Assembly (NCBI GenBank): GCA_024138025.1
Contig: JAMXBD010000114.1
Span: 868,001-932,000 of the forward strand
DNA length: 64,000 nt
From: Combretum micranthum
Lineage: Eukaryota > Streptophyta > Magnoliopsida > Myrtales > Combretaceae
Direction: 5' to 3'
Shown here: positions 48,865 to 62,700 of the stretch, one piece after another
Layout of the letters: each line of letters starts with the position of its first letter
Numbering within the stretch: position 1 is the first letter of the stretch
Translations under genes and position numbers: made by a program
The notes under the pieces: model-generated
What the model was told of the DNA's origin: nothing
Database searches by the model: none
The model's input: only the letters and a program-made list of their open reading frames with translations

Positions 48865-48992
48865 ATGGCTTTATGGTATAGTGGTATGATCCAGGTCATC
48901 ATCTCTAAGGTACCGAGTTCGATTCCTTTTGTTAACGCATTATAATAGCCCTATTTGGCCTCGTTGCCCCAAAAAAAAAAAAAAAGAAAAAA
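48865..48992 (+). mobile_element. tRNA-derived SINE
   Basis: A short element with pol III promoter boxes: an A-box-like GGTATAGTGG at 48875-48884 and a B box GTTCGATTCC at about 48917-48926, spaced as in a tRNA. It ends in an A-rich tail (48971-48992). The flanks AATTACCA (left) and AACTACCA (right) look like a diverged target-site duplication. The tRNA fold is incomplete, so this is not a functional tRNA gene. Confidence 0.75.
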
Positions 48993-51900
48993 CTACCATA
49001 TAAGTTGACTTTAAAATTCACAAAATCCCCATAATTCTTGTAATAACCCAACTTTCCAAATTACTAAATTTTGGCTCTTGGGAAACAATCTTAGTATTCA
49101 ATTAAACAATCCTAATACTATCATTCAATAATATTGTAAAGTTACTTTTTCAATATTAAAGTTATACAATTTTATCTTTGTTTAATCATTGTAGGTTTCT
49201 TTTTTTCATGAATGAAGAGGAGGGATTTGAATATAGTTGTTCCCACTTGAAATACAAGTGTTATAGGACCTGCGTATTTAATCGATAGAGTAGAAAACTC
49301 AAAATCCTTTCTTTGAAATTCAAGGAGTCCATAGAAATGCATTAAAATAAGGATATTGTCAACATTCGTATTCAAACTTTACAAAAAATAAAATAAAATA
49401 AAATAATTTGATACCTAAACTTTAAAATTAATTTAACACTCAATCAAATTTTTCATAATTATTTTTACTATCTTGTTAATGTTGATTGTTATATTTTTTT
49501 GACATTAAAGAAGTAGTTTATCAATGCTAGATGGTATTAAGAAAAGTAGTAAAAATTCAATGATAGATTGCCTCTTCTACATCAACAAATTAAAGCTAAT
49601 CAGATAATAAAAATAGCTATAAAGACTTCAAAATTTAGATTTTTTTTTCTAAAATTAAAGTTTAGATGTTAAATTAAATTTTTGGGCAAAGTTTATGCAT
49701 TAAAATGCAGCATAAGTAAATTGAATGGGCTCAGGTTTAGCTAAAGCTCACGCGTAGAAGCCCAAAACGTATGGACAACACATCAACTGGTTTTAAATAT
49801 GCAGAATGGGACCTTACCCCAGCTTTGGGCCAATTAAACAATTCAAATAGGACAAGGCTAACCCATTCACAACAAGACCAGTCGCGTAAAAGGAATTACA
49901 ACACACAGCACAAGCCCACAGCAAATAGACATGGCCAGGCTATGGTTTTGAATAAAAAATGGCATATGTGCAACCTATGATGCAATACAGCAATTTGAGA
50001 AATCATATATATTTTTGAAAATAAGTTTTTGACAAATAAAAAAAAGTTTGAATAACTAATATCTTATTCATTTTCCAAAAGTATAATTACTAAAATATCT
50101 CTAATTAATTAAATACACCTATGATGTTTTGGTAACAATTTTTAGTTCTCAATGTTTTATTCGTTTTTCATTTGAGTCATCAACCTTTAGTTTATTCTAA
50201 TTAAGACTTTGATAAATCTTCATCAACCTTTATTTCATTCTACTCAAGACTTTAATAAATCTAATAAAATTTGACACTTTTTAACACTGTTAATTTTTTT
50301 ATTAGTGTTTGACACATGGTTAGGTCTAATTTGTCTACGTAACTATTTTAAGTATATATTAAAATAATTGAATATTAATTAAATAAATTATTAAAAGCAT
50401 ATAAACAATGAAAAAAAAAGAGAAAAGATATGCAGAAGATCCATTTTAGGAAAAAAAAAAAGTTTTTGTAATTTGTCGATTAGGTAAGCTAGGAAAGGGG
50501 TATAGCAAATTACAAGTAAAATTATTTTTGGAAAGAAAAGTTTTCATCAATTTTTCCAAAACTTTATATGAGAAAACCTCTTACATGATAGATTTATGGT
50601 TCGAAATGCACAAGATCTGCTTAGCAAACCTTAATTACTACTTGCAACATCCTTTTTTATGTCTTCCTAAGTTTCAAAATCTACCATGTTGCTTGGATTT
50701 TCCATCTCTCAAAATCACTTTTTACGTAATCAATCACCTATTGATCCAAATTAATCAAAACAGATACCAATGATTTTGACCCTTTGCAAGACATACTCCA
50801 TACCTACCTTTCCAAATTTTTTTCAAACAAATTGTGTCACGAAGGTTTTAGATTTATGTATGGAGCATCTCTGCTAGTACATACCTTTTAAGCATTCCTG
50901 CACCATGTTTGTTAAATTTTAATGTATCTCAAATTTACATGTTTATTATTTTATTTAATTCATATCCGTTTGTTATATTATTTATTTAAAATAAGTATGG
51001 TGGTGAGTCACATCCAATTACATGTCAAACACAGACATAAAAGTTAATGGTATTAAAAAATATCCAATATTATCATATTTATTAAATCTTAATGATTCAA
51101 AAAGAAAAAAAATAAAGATTGAGAACTCAAATAAGAAATCGATGAAATGTTGGAAATTAAAAATGTACTTTTCCCTTCCCGTAAGAAAGGTAGAAGATAT
51201 TAGAGACTGAGGATTGATTTTCAAGTCTTGTAAACTTTAATTCATCCGTTCAAACTCAATCCGATAATCTTGAAACTCCACCATAATAATTAACTCAATT
51301 TGAGGTAGTAATTGCACAATCTCTAGTGTATATGTTCATTGATCTATTAGACAAATAATTTTATTAATTTAAGGCTTAGGAGTTTTTAAAATTGACGGTT
51401 GAGGAGAGAAGAAAAAGATTGGTAATTTAAGTTTTTTTTTTTTTTTTGGTAATTTAAGTATAAAGTGCAATGCGTAGAAAGAGAGGAAATAAGTTTTTTA
51501 CTTTTTTAGCTTTTTTTTTTCTCTCTCCAAAATTGGAGAGTACGATGGAAAATGATGCAACTGCAAAATTGTCCTTTTCAACATTTTTTCATAAAATAAA
51601 ATGGGATAACTTTTGTTATCCACTAACTTCATTTTTCTTATTTTCTATTCCCTTTTCCAGTACAATCCAATAATTCATTTCATTTTATCTTTACATTTTT
51701 CTCCTTTTATATTTATTTCAGCCCATTTTCACTTTTCACAAAATTGCCAAAACATGGTGTAAAAGGACGCTCTATGGTTTGTTGTCGAGATAATAGCAAA
51801 ATTTTTTTATAGGATAAATACATTAAGCATTTCTATGAACTTTATAAAATACATGACATCTTATAATATTAAAAAACATCAATATTGATGTGGCAGAAAC

Positions 51901-52225
51901 GCTGCACATCTTCACCCACATCAATATCAGTATATTATTTAACTTAAATGTTATACTAAATATATTAGCTAAATTAAACAATAAAAATATTCAAATAAGT
52001 TGGAAAATTAAAAAAAAAAGATACTAAAATCTCTCCAATACTTATAATATATGTCATAAATACCAACATTAAATAAATCAATCAAAATAGGAAAAAAAAA
52101 ACCAAACATGGAAAAAGTAGATCATGACCACTTGAAATAATAGGTCATATGACCTAATTTAATCTTATAGTTATTTACTTGCTTCATTTAGTTGCCTATC
52201 ACCTGGATCATACGCTACCATAGCA
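48993..52225. other. AT-rich intergenic DNA, no gene seen
   Basis: Contains a short tandem duplication at about 50176-50276 (TCATCAACCTTTA ... AATAAATCT twice) and poly-T/poly-A runs. Open frames near 49771, 50528, 51022 and 51470 carry no recognisable motif. Confidence 0.45.
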
Positions 52226-52910
52226 TAGATACGATTGTGGAATCAAACAAAACCAGAACCGTCTTTTATGGTTTTGGTCTGATTCTATAAATTGGCAATT
52301 CCTGCAATAGAACCGTGGAACTGCTAATTTTTTTTAAAGTAAAAATTAAAAAATGAATTTTAGTTTTCAATAAAATATATTTTAAACTCAAAATAATAAT
52401 TGATTCTAAAAATGCTAATTATTTATCCAAAATTTTAAAAATTTGTTTAGTATGTGTATTTATTTATATACAAATAAATCCATGCCAATTCTAGTTAGTA
52501 ATATAACAAAATAATCTAGAGACTAAAAATGGCATTATAATACAAAAGCTAGTCTCACATTATCAAGAAAAGGGATTTTTATTTTAGGAGAAGTTTTTAT
52601 AAACTAAAAAATATATGCTTTTAAATTATATTTATTTGTGTTATTAGTAAGAGCATATTAAATACTGTGAATAAGTAATACATTTTACTATTCATACGAA
52701 ATAGTTAAAACATTGGTAATTATACATTTAATATTTATTTTTTATATTTTTTTTCTAATTTTCTTTTTTTTTTCCCTTAATAGAACCGATGGGAACCGCC
52801 AGTTCCATCCAGTTTTAGGCCAAAGAACCGCATAGTAATCGAGAAACCAACAATTCCTTAGTTGGTTCTAAAACCAGTTCGGTTCTTAATTTGGAATCGA
52901 ACCGTGCCTA
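52226..52910. mobile_element. Possible terminal-inverted-repeat element
   Basis: The left end TAGATACGATTG and the right end, read inward as TAGGCACGGTTCG, are imperfect inverted repeats. Both ends continue with AGAACCG/CGGTTC-like strings. About 685 bp, AT-rich interior, no coding capacity. No target-site duplication could be matched, so the class (hAT-like?) is uncertain. Confidence 0.45.
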
Positions 52911-55806
52911 TGTCTATTTCACCTTTTGATTGTGCTTATTTAGACTTTTTGAAAGTAATGTTATATGATGTGTTTTCAAATTTTGTATCCGATCCCCATG
53001 GTACTTTCGCATTTGTTCCACAAAATTGAATCAACCCACGTCAAGGTAATATTTTGGTGAAACTAGACGAGGACTTAGCCATTATAAGTGTAAAATATAT
53101 TATAATTTACTTTTATATGGCAAGATCATGCCCCGACTTCCTTAGACTAGAGACAATGCTATTTGGCTTTCCTTCTTCAATCTAGCTCTCCCTTTTGTAA
53201 TTTATAAGTTTTATCGTAGGAAATATTTCTACCTACTTCCATAAATGTGATATTTGTAGTAATGGTTTGGCATACAGTGTCTGTATCTATATTTGTATGT
53301 TAAATTTCTTTGCTTTTGAGTCCTAAGCATAAATTCTCTATTTTGCATTTTAACTGAAGTATATATTTAAACTTTTTCACAAGTACCATTAGTTATCTAT
53401 ATCTCATCACCAGATCATGCATTTACTAATATCAAATTTTAATTAATTATAAAAAAAATAAGTGTAAAAAGTTTTGAAAGGTTCAATTACAGTTGAAAAA
53501 GATCCGAACTATTTATTAATATGATAAGACTAATCCTATTGCAACTACCACAAAATCATAGTATTTTTCATCTACTAGCATTTTATAGTCACATAGTATG
53601 TTGGTTTTGATAACAACATTTAAAAAGCATGCCTAGTATGTTATAAGGGCCCAATTAACCGCCTTAAAAAACTAAAAGGGTAATTTTGGCATACCTAATG
53701 GCAACATTGTTCACCATAAAAAGATATGTAATTAAAAAATAGTATATGTAAGTAACAACTTTAAAGGATACTGGCTACCCTTAAAGATTAAGAAGGTATA
53801 CAAAATAAAATTTGAAGATATTAAAATTTGCATCAAAACATATAACATGACACAATCGTATCATATATGGGATACGAAAATGTTCCGTCCGAAAGTAAAA
53901 AATAAAATAATAACTATATGTACTCATATAATGATTTCATTCATCAAAATTCATGATACTTTATTTTTTTTTTTTTTTAACTTTATGATACTTTGTTGAT
54001 AAGTACTTTTATATGCCTACATCATACTTTATCGCCTACGTGAGGTACCATAATTAGAATTAAAAAATTACTAAATGAACATTAAAAAGTAACGAAAATC
54101 ATTCAATACCTTAAAGAAATATCTAGAAATCATTGACAAAGTGTCGGCGAGTTTTGTTTTCCATATATCATAAAGTTGTCAAAAACTAAGTAGCTAATAA
54201 CATTGCTTATCATAAAACATTCCCCCAAGTTTAATATCTCATAAATCCTTCAAAATAAAAGTAGTGGCCATTTCATGGCAATGGTGATGCATGATTGATC
54301 ATCTGAATGTTTGTAAGAACTAGAGTTTTTCATTTGTTACTTTGCCATGACTACGTTTCTTAAACTCACTATACCATACCCTCTAAAAATCTTTAGCTGT
54401 TGAGATATGTTTTGTTAGATTATATAGTGGATAATTCAGATTCGACCTTCACTTGCTTTGAAAAAGTAGTGATTACTAATCTCTAATCTAAGTTCTAACC
54501 CCACCTTGTAAAATTGGTCAACAATGTTATGACTATCAAAACAAATGGAAACTCATTATCAATAGACAATTTTTCCTTTAAGAGCATATTGTTTGCCTAA
54601 TGCACTTGATAAGTATGAAGAGCCTACTATTGACTAATGCTTTGCAGGCTTGTTTTTCTTCTCCTTCACCTCCTTTCCTAACCCAATAGACAATAATGTT
54701 AATGATCCAACTTGCAACAGTGTTATGTGTTAATGATTGTTGATAGAATTGCACATATGGTGTCAACCTTGTTAATATAGTTCTCTCTTTCTATTGTTTG
54801 TTATTACTTTTCGGTCTGTATCATGTTCCATTTAGTGTCATAATTTTTTTTCCCTTTTAGTGGATTATAATGCTCCACAGCCTCTTTAGTGTTATGGATT
54901 TGGTTTGTGAAGTTGTGCAATTGATTGACATGTACTAAGTCGAGGAGTTATTAGCTCAATAGTAAAATTGTAGCATTAGCTTGTGATTGATGATGCATTT
55001 GTATTTTAGATTTCAGTGTCCTTTAATTGACATCATGGCTTATGATTATGGTATTGTTGGCAAATCACTTGTTTTATAGTCAATTTAAAGGATGACTAGT
55101 TTATGTTGTCAGGTTGTAAAGTTAGGTCTTATTCTTAATAGATTTTTTTTCCCTTTTTTTTTTTATGTGTTAGTGGTGATATGTAGATAGCAAGCTATTA
55201 TAGAGTTGTTTTTAAGTTTATTGCTTGGCTCAAGCTTGTTGTATTTGACAAGACCACGCTAACATTTAGTTAGTTCATATGGTTTCCTTTTTTTTTTTTT
55301 TGTATTGTTTTGATGATATTACATTGATGTTTTTGGCATGGCGCTAAGCTTAAGCTTAGTTTATGTCAATTTCTTCACTCTTTTCACCTTTTCCGCTAAT
55401 CACCTGACATTTCACTCCATATTTAGATGATATTTGAGGGAGAGAATAATTATTGTGTCTCATATGCTTTATGCTCTTTTACCAAATTTGTTTTCAAAAG
55501 CCTAAAATTAAATATTGACTTTCTCTTGAAAAATTGATTTTGGAAAGATAATGTTTTTTCTTCCCTCAAGTTAACGTTGAACATTGATTAAGAATTGAAA
55601 GATTAATTAAAGAACAACTACTTGATTGAGAGGAGCTTCCATAAAAAGTTTGTCTTGAGAAGATTGTTAAATCATAAGGTTCTGTACTCATCTAAATGGA
55701 AATGGCTTAGCAGTTGAACAAAGAAATAAGCTTTATGTGATCGTGTACTAAATTAAGGGAGTTATTAGAATAGAAGCCTCATGGCATCCAAATTGAAGGG
55801 GATATA
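52911..55806. other. AT-rich intergenic DNA, no gene seen
   Basis: No open frame above about 62 codons and no repeat terminus recognised. Confidence 0.45.
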
Positions 55807-56140
55807 TTCCGTCAAAAGGCACCAACATTTAGGGATAAGTTCAACTAAAACGTCAACATTTTAAATAGCTAAAAAGGATCAACATTTCACAAAATATGTC
55901 AAATAAGGGATTAATATTTAAATAGTTAAAGAAAGGGGATCAACATTATAAAAAAGTGGTGCAAATAAAGGAACCGTTTATGTGGCTATTTATCACATAC
56001 TTAAAACATTGATATATTTTTTTAATCATTGAAATATTGATACCTTATTTGACCATATTCTAAAATATTATTCCATATTTTTTTTAATTACTTGAAACAT
56101 TAATAACTAATTTGTATTTGCTCCAAATGTTAGTATTTTT
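55807..56140. mobile_element. Foldback (inverted-repeat) element, MITE-like
   Basis: The left arm (about 55807-55960) and right arm (about 55995-56140) are imperfect reverse complements. For example, AAAATATGTCAAATAAGG on the left pairs with a right-arm sequence reading AGAATATGGTCAAATAAGG when inverted, followed in both by an AATATTT block. Only a short loop separates the arms. No TSD was established. Confidence 0.6.
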
Positions 56141-57198
56141 TTAAGTGTTTCCTAAATGGTAGGTCATTTCAAGAGAGACACCCGATGGGGCCTTTGAGGT
56201 ATATGGATGGCAAGTCCAAAAAAGGCTATTGTACATCTGATTGCCATTAAATTTTTCTAATTGCCTCTCAATAACAATATTGTTTTTAAGCTTATACACA
56301 CATTTTTAGCAATCTTGAAGTGAAGAATAGAAAAAAAAAAAAAAAAAGTTGCAACACAACAAGTTATTGTTACTTTTGTCAATTATCTTGTCTCATGTTC
56401 CCTATTTTTCTCAGTTCTTTGAGTGTCAGTTGATAGCTTTCATGTGCAAGCATATTGAAGCACTACACTTTTTTAATTTATTCCAAGTGTTTACAGGTAT
56501 ATTTGACTTTTGAGAGCTATAATTTGGGTGATTAATAAGAATTGTGAGAAGCTCTTAGTTGTAAACTAATTGTACAGAGTTTGAACTCTACATTAAATAC
56601 ACATTTTATTTTCTATGTCTCTCTCTCTATTTTTTTTTTTTACTACAATTAATTTCATTTATTCTTAAGTTATTAAATTTTATTGAAAGTCCATAATAAT
56701 AGAACCCCCTTTCCTCCAATTGAATCCTAATAGCTGTTGGCATTCTATTCATTTATGTATGAACAAGCAAACCACATATAAAGCCTATAAAAATAGATGA
56801 ATGAGTTTAGTTTTTTCTAGTCATTGCTCTTCGTAAGCACTTGTCAATATGGGTTCATAATGACCTATGGTGAAGTTGCATTTACTAGCACAAGGTATAA
56901 TGTTCTATTCATAAAGTAAATTATGACCTCAGTCAAAAGTATCACAACCATTAACTAGGAAAGGACTTTGTGCCATTTTGATGTGGTATTCTGTTAAATT
57001 TACATCATATCTGTCATCCATCAACTAAGCTTCCTCATATGGATCTTCCTTAGGCCTAATCTCACTATGATTGAACAACCTCGAATTAAGACACATGTAA
57101 TCTCATGCACATGTCCTTTTAGGCACTTATTTGATCAAGAATCTTTTTGATATTGATGTAGTATCAGTGAATACTAAACGTCCATGTGAAGTAGCAAG
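56141..57198. other. AT-rich intergenic DNA, no gene seen
   Basis: Nothing recognised apart from poly-A near 56331 and a CT-rich run near 56620. Confidence 0.4.
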
Positions 57199-57466
57199 TG
57201 ATGTAGTGAAATAAAGGAAATCATGGGTAGAGAAAAGAAGAGAATCACAATAAAACTTGGACAAACTTGAAGAAGAAAGTAAAGAAAATGAAATAACTTA
57301 ATGAAAATTATGTCTAGTCTAAGTTTGTTTCAAAGATATGTTAGGCTATTTATATTGTTAGACCTAACTAACTAATTGTGTACAACACAGTAAAGCTAAT
57401 CCAGCTCAACCAATGTAACACAATAATAGCAATAATAAATAGATAAAACAATTCACAGACTTTATA
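57199..57466 (-). repeat. 3' LTR of the minus-strand copia element
   Basis: Matches the right LTR: AAGGAAATCATGGG, GAATCACAA, CTTGGACAAACTTGAAGAAG, AACTAACTAA and CTAATCCAGCTCA occur in both in the same order. Confidence 0.82.
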
Positions 57467-57489
57467 GCCCCTTCCCCCAGCCCACCCTC
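57467..57489 (-). other. Polypurine tract of the minus-strand copia element
   Basis: The minus strand reads GAGGGTGGGCTGGGGGAAGG just before the LTR, almost pure purine. Confidence 0.75.
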
Positions 57490-57996
57490 AAGGTTAAGCC
57501 TTACAAAGGTCAAACTTCGAAATATCCATGGACATTTGAGCTGCAGTGACAGATTTAGTAAGAAAGTCAACTAACTAATAAGAAGATGAAAAAAAAAGGA
57601 GAAATAAAACCTTGAGCCACTAAGTCCCCTAATAAAGTAGCATCTATGGCAATGTGTTTAGTACATCCATGCAAGTAACGATGATCAGCAGGCATGTCAG
57701 TAGAATGATTATCACAATGCAATCGACAAATCCATTCCTAAATCTTGCAGCACATAAGAAATCCACATGAACTCCTTAGAAGCAAACCCCAAATTTCAAT
57801 ATTCAACCTCCATTGAAGAAGTAGAAACAATAGGGTGCTTCTTGGTCTTCCAAGAGGTAAGTGAAGTACCAAGTAAAATACAATACCTAAAGATCAATTG
57901 TCTATCAAGGATACAAGCTCCCTAATCCAAATTAGAATAAGCAACAAGCTATAAAGGACCTAAACGTGCATAAAATAGGCTAAGATCGAGTGTACC

Positions 57997-59743
57997 TGAT
58001 AAAGTCATATTTCATACACTTTTCATTGAACAATTTGTGCTTAATTATTATTGATTGTAGAGAAATCTAAAAGAATTGGTACTCAAATGTTCTTAAATTG
58101 ATATTTTAGGTCAATGAGACTTAGAAATGCAAAAATACAAAATTTGGAGGAGTTTTAAACAAAATTGATGAAGGAAACAAAGTACACCAGCCATCATAGC
58201 AAGTACACCGTGCCTTCAATTAAAACATAGCCAGCCTTCATCATACAAACAAGGCCGCTAACGTTTAACTTAAGAAATTCACCAGTGTTTGGAATTTTAT
58301 ACGTATGCCAACAATTTTAAATCCTACACCGTCGACATTGAGCCATCTTAGCATGAGTACGGAATCGAATTTCTTAACACTAGCTTCAACATTGCTAGTG
58401 TACATGACAAACTTCATCAACCTTCATATATTGTTATGTACACCGGCTATAGGGAAATCTACACCACCGATGTTGGATCGTTGTAGCTCATCTATGGATT
58501 GCAAAATATAAAGGTTAACACCAATGCTGCCAGTGTTCAACTGATGTAAGTCCTACATCATCAAGTACACCACCAGCATAGACTCTATAACCACCGGTGT
58601 ACATTGTAACTTTTGGAATTCCTTTGAAATTGTTTATAAAACTCTTAGAGTTGTTTCATTTTGATATAGGCACGAAATTTCCATCAGTTCTTGAGATCTA
58701 AATTATACATAGTAGATCCTAGATTAGAATTGCTAGAGAGTTGTTCTGGATTCACTTTTGTCGATTGAGAAGCCTTGTAATCATTTAAAGGATTGAAGAT
58801 CGAGATTCTTATTGAAGTTTTGCAACAAGATACTTGTGATTGAAATTGGTGATTTTTGATCTTTTATCGTTTATGCAATTTCAATTTGTGATTGTGATTT
58901 TAAGATGAAATTCCTTGTTGTAATTACTTTGAATTATGATTATCTAAATCAATCCATGTTTTGCTAAGCTTTCATTGTGGGAATATGATGAAGCCTTAGG
59001 GTTGCCAATAGGATCATTTAATCTTGTTATAAAATTATTAGATTTGTGAAAGATTCATGTTGTAATTCATACTATAAATCGTTTAGGTTTATAGGAATCT
59101 TGAAAGCTCGGAAGGGAAATTAGGGTTATAAATAATTCTTAAATTAGGGTTAATTCACAATTGCGAAAGCAGTGTAATTTAATTTAATTTAGAAATTATC
59201 TTTTGAGATTCTTGCAATGGTTTGGAAGCTAATGGATTAATTGGTGGTTCTTAAGATTTTAAAACTTGAGAAAGGGTTAAGATCTTTGATAATTTCATGT
59301 GAATATCCATAAAGCTAATAGTTATTATAACATGATGGCAATCTGATTAGTGAAACTACGGTGGATTCTATTTCTCCCATAGGGTTAAGATCTTTGATAA
59401 TTTCATGTGAATATCCACAAAGCTAATGGTTATTATAACATGATAGCAATCTGATTAGTGAAACTAGAGTGGATTCAGTTTTTTCCACACTTGATCGATA
59501 TTTTTCTCTCAAAAATACTCTCTCTACTCTCATTGATAATTATAATCTAGGTTTAGTTGTAGTTAATTAGTTAATTGTTTCAAATTTGATTGCCTGAATA
59601 ATAGTAGAATTTAATATCTATTTAGTAGTTAAGTAATCCTCGTGGGATCGATACTTTGCTTATCATTATATTATTTTATCTGACCCAGTATACTTGCTAA
59701 AGAATTCGCTCTTTATTTTTATCTATACTTTTACAGCGGATTG
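57997..59743. mobile_element. LTR-like insertion (probable solo LTR) nested in copia
   Basis: 1747 bp flanked by a perfect 5-bp duplication GTACC (57992-57996 and 59744-59748). Removing it and one GTACC restores the copia reading KGTLDLS across the junction. It begins TGATAAAGTCATATTTCA and near its end has CGTGGGATCGATACTTTG, both reminiscent of plant gypsy LTRs. It ends GGATTG rather than CA, so the exact class is uncertain. No coding capacity. It contains a 118-bp tandem duplication and repeated TACACC strings (58170-58605). Confidence 0.8.
59274..59509. repeat. Tandem duplication, period 118 bp
   Basis: Two units beginning GGGTTAAGATCTTTGATAAT (59274 and 59392) and sharing ATTTCATGTGAATATCCA, TTATAACATGAT and AATCTGATTAGTGAAACTA, with only a few differences. 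The second unit degenerates at its end. Confidence 0.88.
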
Positions 59744-62700
59744 GTACCTTTGAGATATCATAGCACATGAAACAAAGCATGTAAATGAATAACACAAGGA
59801 GCAGCAAAGAACTAACTTAGCTTGTGCACTGCAAAGCATAAATCTGGTCTTGTCATGGTAAAATAAAGAAGACAACCAACAAATCGTCTATAGAATGCAA
59901 GATCATCTAATAAAGGACTAGCATTATCATACAATGATTGACTACTCGACAAAGGAATCCGAGTAGGTTTAGCTGATGACAAACCAGCATCAACAAGTAT
60001 GTCAACAATGAACTTGCATTGATTCAACATGGTACCATGTCCGGTGTTGCAAATCTCAAAGGCTAAAAAATATCTTGCTTCACCCAAGTCTTTAAATGTA
60101 AACGTTGTATCAAATTGTGATTTCAAGAAATAAATACCATAAATATCATCTCTAGTCAATAACATGTCATGTACATATAGTACGGCTACCAAAAGACTAG
60201 TAGTTATCGTCCTTGTAAACAAAGAATAATCACAAGCTAACTATGTAGGACCTTGCTGAATGAGGAAGCAAGATATCTCCAAATTCCATTGTCTGAAGGC
60301 TTGTTTTAAGCCATATAAAGACTTTAATAATTTGCAAACTTGACCTGATCTAGCTTTAGTGTAACCAAGTGGTGGCAACAGATATATCTCTTCATCAAGT
60401 GAACCATGAAGAAACGCAATGTTCACATCAACTTGATAAAGAGACCAGCGACAAACTGAAATTGTTGCTAACAACAACCAAACAGTATCAAGATTGGCCA
60501 TAGGGGAAAAGATATTGTGGTAATCTTCACCCTCAAATTAGATGTAACCTTTGGACACTAAACGCGCCTTATAGCACTCAACACTACCATTTGCCTTGAA
60601 CTTGGTTTGATAAACCCATTGCATCCAACCGCTTATTTACCATGTGGTAAATAAAACAACTCCCAAGTGTTATTATGTTCAAGTTCCTACAATTCATTTT
60701 TCATAGCATCTTTGCAATGATCATATTAAGAAGCTTCAAAATAAGAAGTTGGTTCCTTGGTAAACATTAGCAATAGAGGCAACATAATTTGGTGGATAAG
60801 AAGTGAAAGTTGAACCAGTTAACAAAGGATACTTGGTGGTGGAAAGGGTAGAGCTACAACATAGTGCACACTATTAATCAAGTGAACAAAGTCACTTAAC
60901 CATATAGGAGTTTGACGAAGACAAGTGAGCTGTCTAAGATTTTCATAGGAGAGAGATGTGTATCATAAAAGAAGAACAAGTGGGTGTATGAGAAGAACGT
61001 ACATTGGAAGAAGAAGTAAAAGGATTAGGCATAGAAGAATGAGATGAAAGAATATCAGTAGGAAAGGAGATAGACGTATGGAAACAGAAGAATTCATGTT
61101 GTCAACTTGCAAGATTGATCCAAAACTATCCTTAAGAGGAAAAGAGTCTTCAACAATAAATACATCATGAGTAACAAAAGACCTTCGCCCTACAATGTCA
61201 TAAACCTTATATCCTTTTTTACCAACTGCATATCCTAAAAAGATACACCTTTTGCATCAAATTTACCATCGTGTGAACCAAGAGAAAGGGCATAACACAA
61301 GTAACCAAAAACTTTCAAATGATCAAAAGATGGAGCTTTACCAAAAATCATCTCATAAGGAGTCCTCCATTAAAGGATTTCGACAGCATCCTCTTAATCA
61401 AATATGTGACATCAAAAGACAGTTTCCTAAAAAATCCTTAGATAAACTAGCATGAATTCTTAAAGTACGTGAAGTATCAAGCAAATCATAGTGCTTCCTT
61501 TCTACTTTACCATTTTGTTGTAAGGTATAAGGAATAGTATGATGGTGTAAAATTCCTAAATTGGCAAACTCTTGACATCCAGGAGAAACAAATTCCTTAC
61601 CATTATCAGTATGTACAACCATTGAATAGATTGCATAATGATGTTTATAAGCAAAATACTTGGTCAAAACGAACAACTTGGACTTGTACTTTAGTAAATA
61701 AATTCAAGTTCCTCTTGAAAAATCATCAACAATTGTCAAAAATAACACTCTCCTAACCTTGTAGCAATAGCATATGGGCCCCATAAAACCACATGCAACA
61801 AATCAAATAAGGAAGTTACATAACTATCACTTCTAATGAAAGGCAGACGATGAATCTTTGTAAGTTGAAAAGTTTCATAAACAAATTTGTTACAACTAAA
61901 ATATTTACTACAAGGCAAGTTTAAGCTTGGAAATAGATCTATGACCCAAGTGAGCATGTAATAAAGGAAGAGATAAAGCATTACTAGATATGACATTACA
62001 AAGTGTTTGACTAAAATACTTCATAAAGCTTTGAATCAAATCTGACAGCAAGACATATAATTGATAGTGTGCATGAGTTGTAGCAATTGTACACTTAGTC
62101 CTTAGATCCTACAAGATGTAAAAAGTTCTATCATAAGTGACTGTTAGAGGCTAATCTCATAACAATCATGGAATAGAAAGGAAGTTTGTCTTTGAAATCA
62201 GGTATATGAAGTACATTATGTAAAACAAGATCATCATGTATATGAATTATACCAGCTTCTTGTACAATTTTGGTTAAACCATCTAGTGAAGAAACAATAA
62301 TATGGTCTTTTAAAGAATAAGTGCGTAAGTATAGGTAATAGAAAGGTGTCATATGATCACTTGCTCCTGTATCAATAATCTAAGTTCTAACTTTATTATT
62401 TGAAACAACCAAATGAGCAAAGGAAAGAGTAGTACCTACACAATTGAAATCAGTTTCACCACTTGAAATTGTAGCAACACATTGTCTTGTGGCATTAGCA
62501 CGATTAACAGCAACAACATGTGATTTTTGTCCTTGCATCATTTTAAACATTTGTGCACAAACAACTTGCATAAGAGAAGAATCAACAAAGTCATTGTTCT
62601 TATTTTGAAAACCATGATCAAATGGAATATCATAAGTAAAATTTGTTACTCTAGCAGCATGATCATCATGTTTGAAACTAGTTTGGACAAAATTCAACCT

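Noticed and set aside
48865..48940. A genuine tRNA gene
   Set aside because: The A and B boxes are present but there is no proper acceptor stem or anticodon arm, and a long A-tail with flanking repeats marks a SINE.
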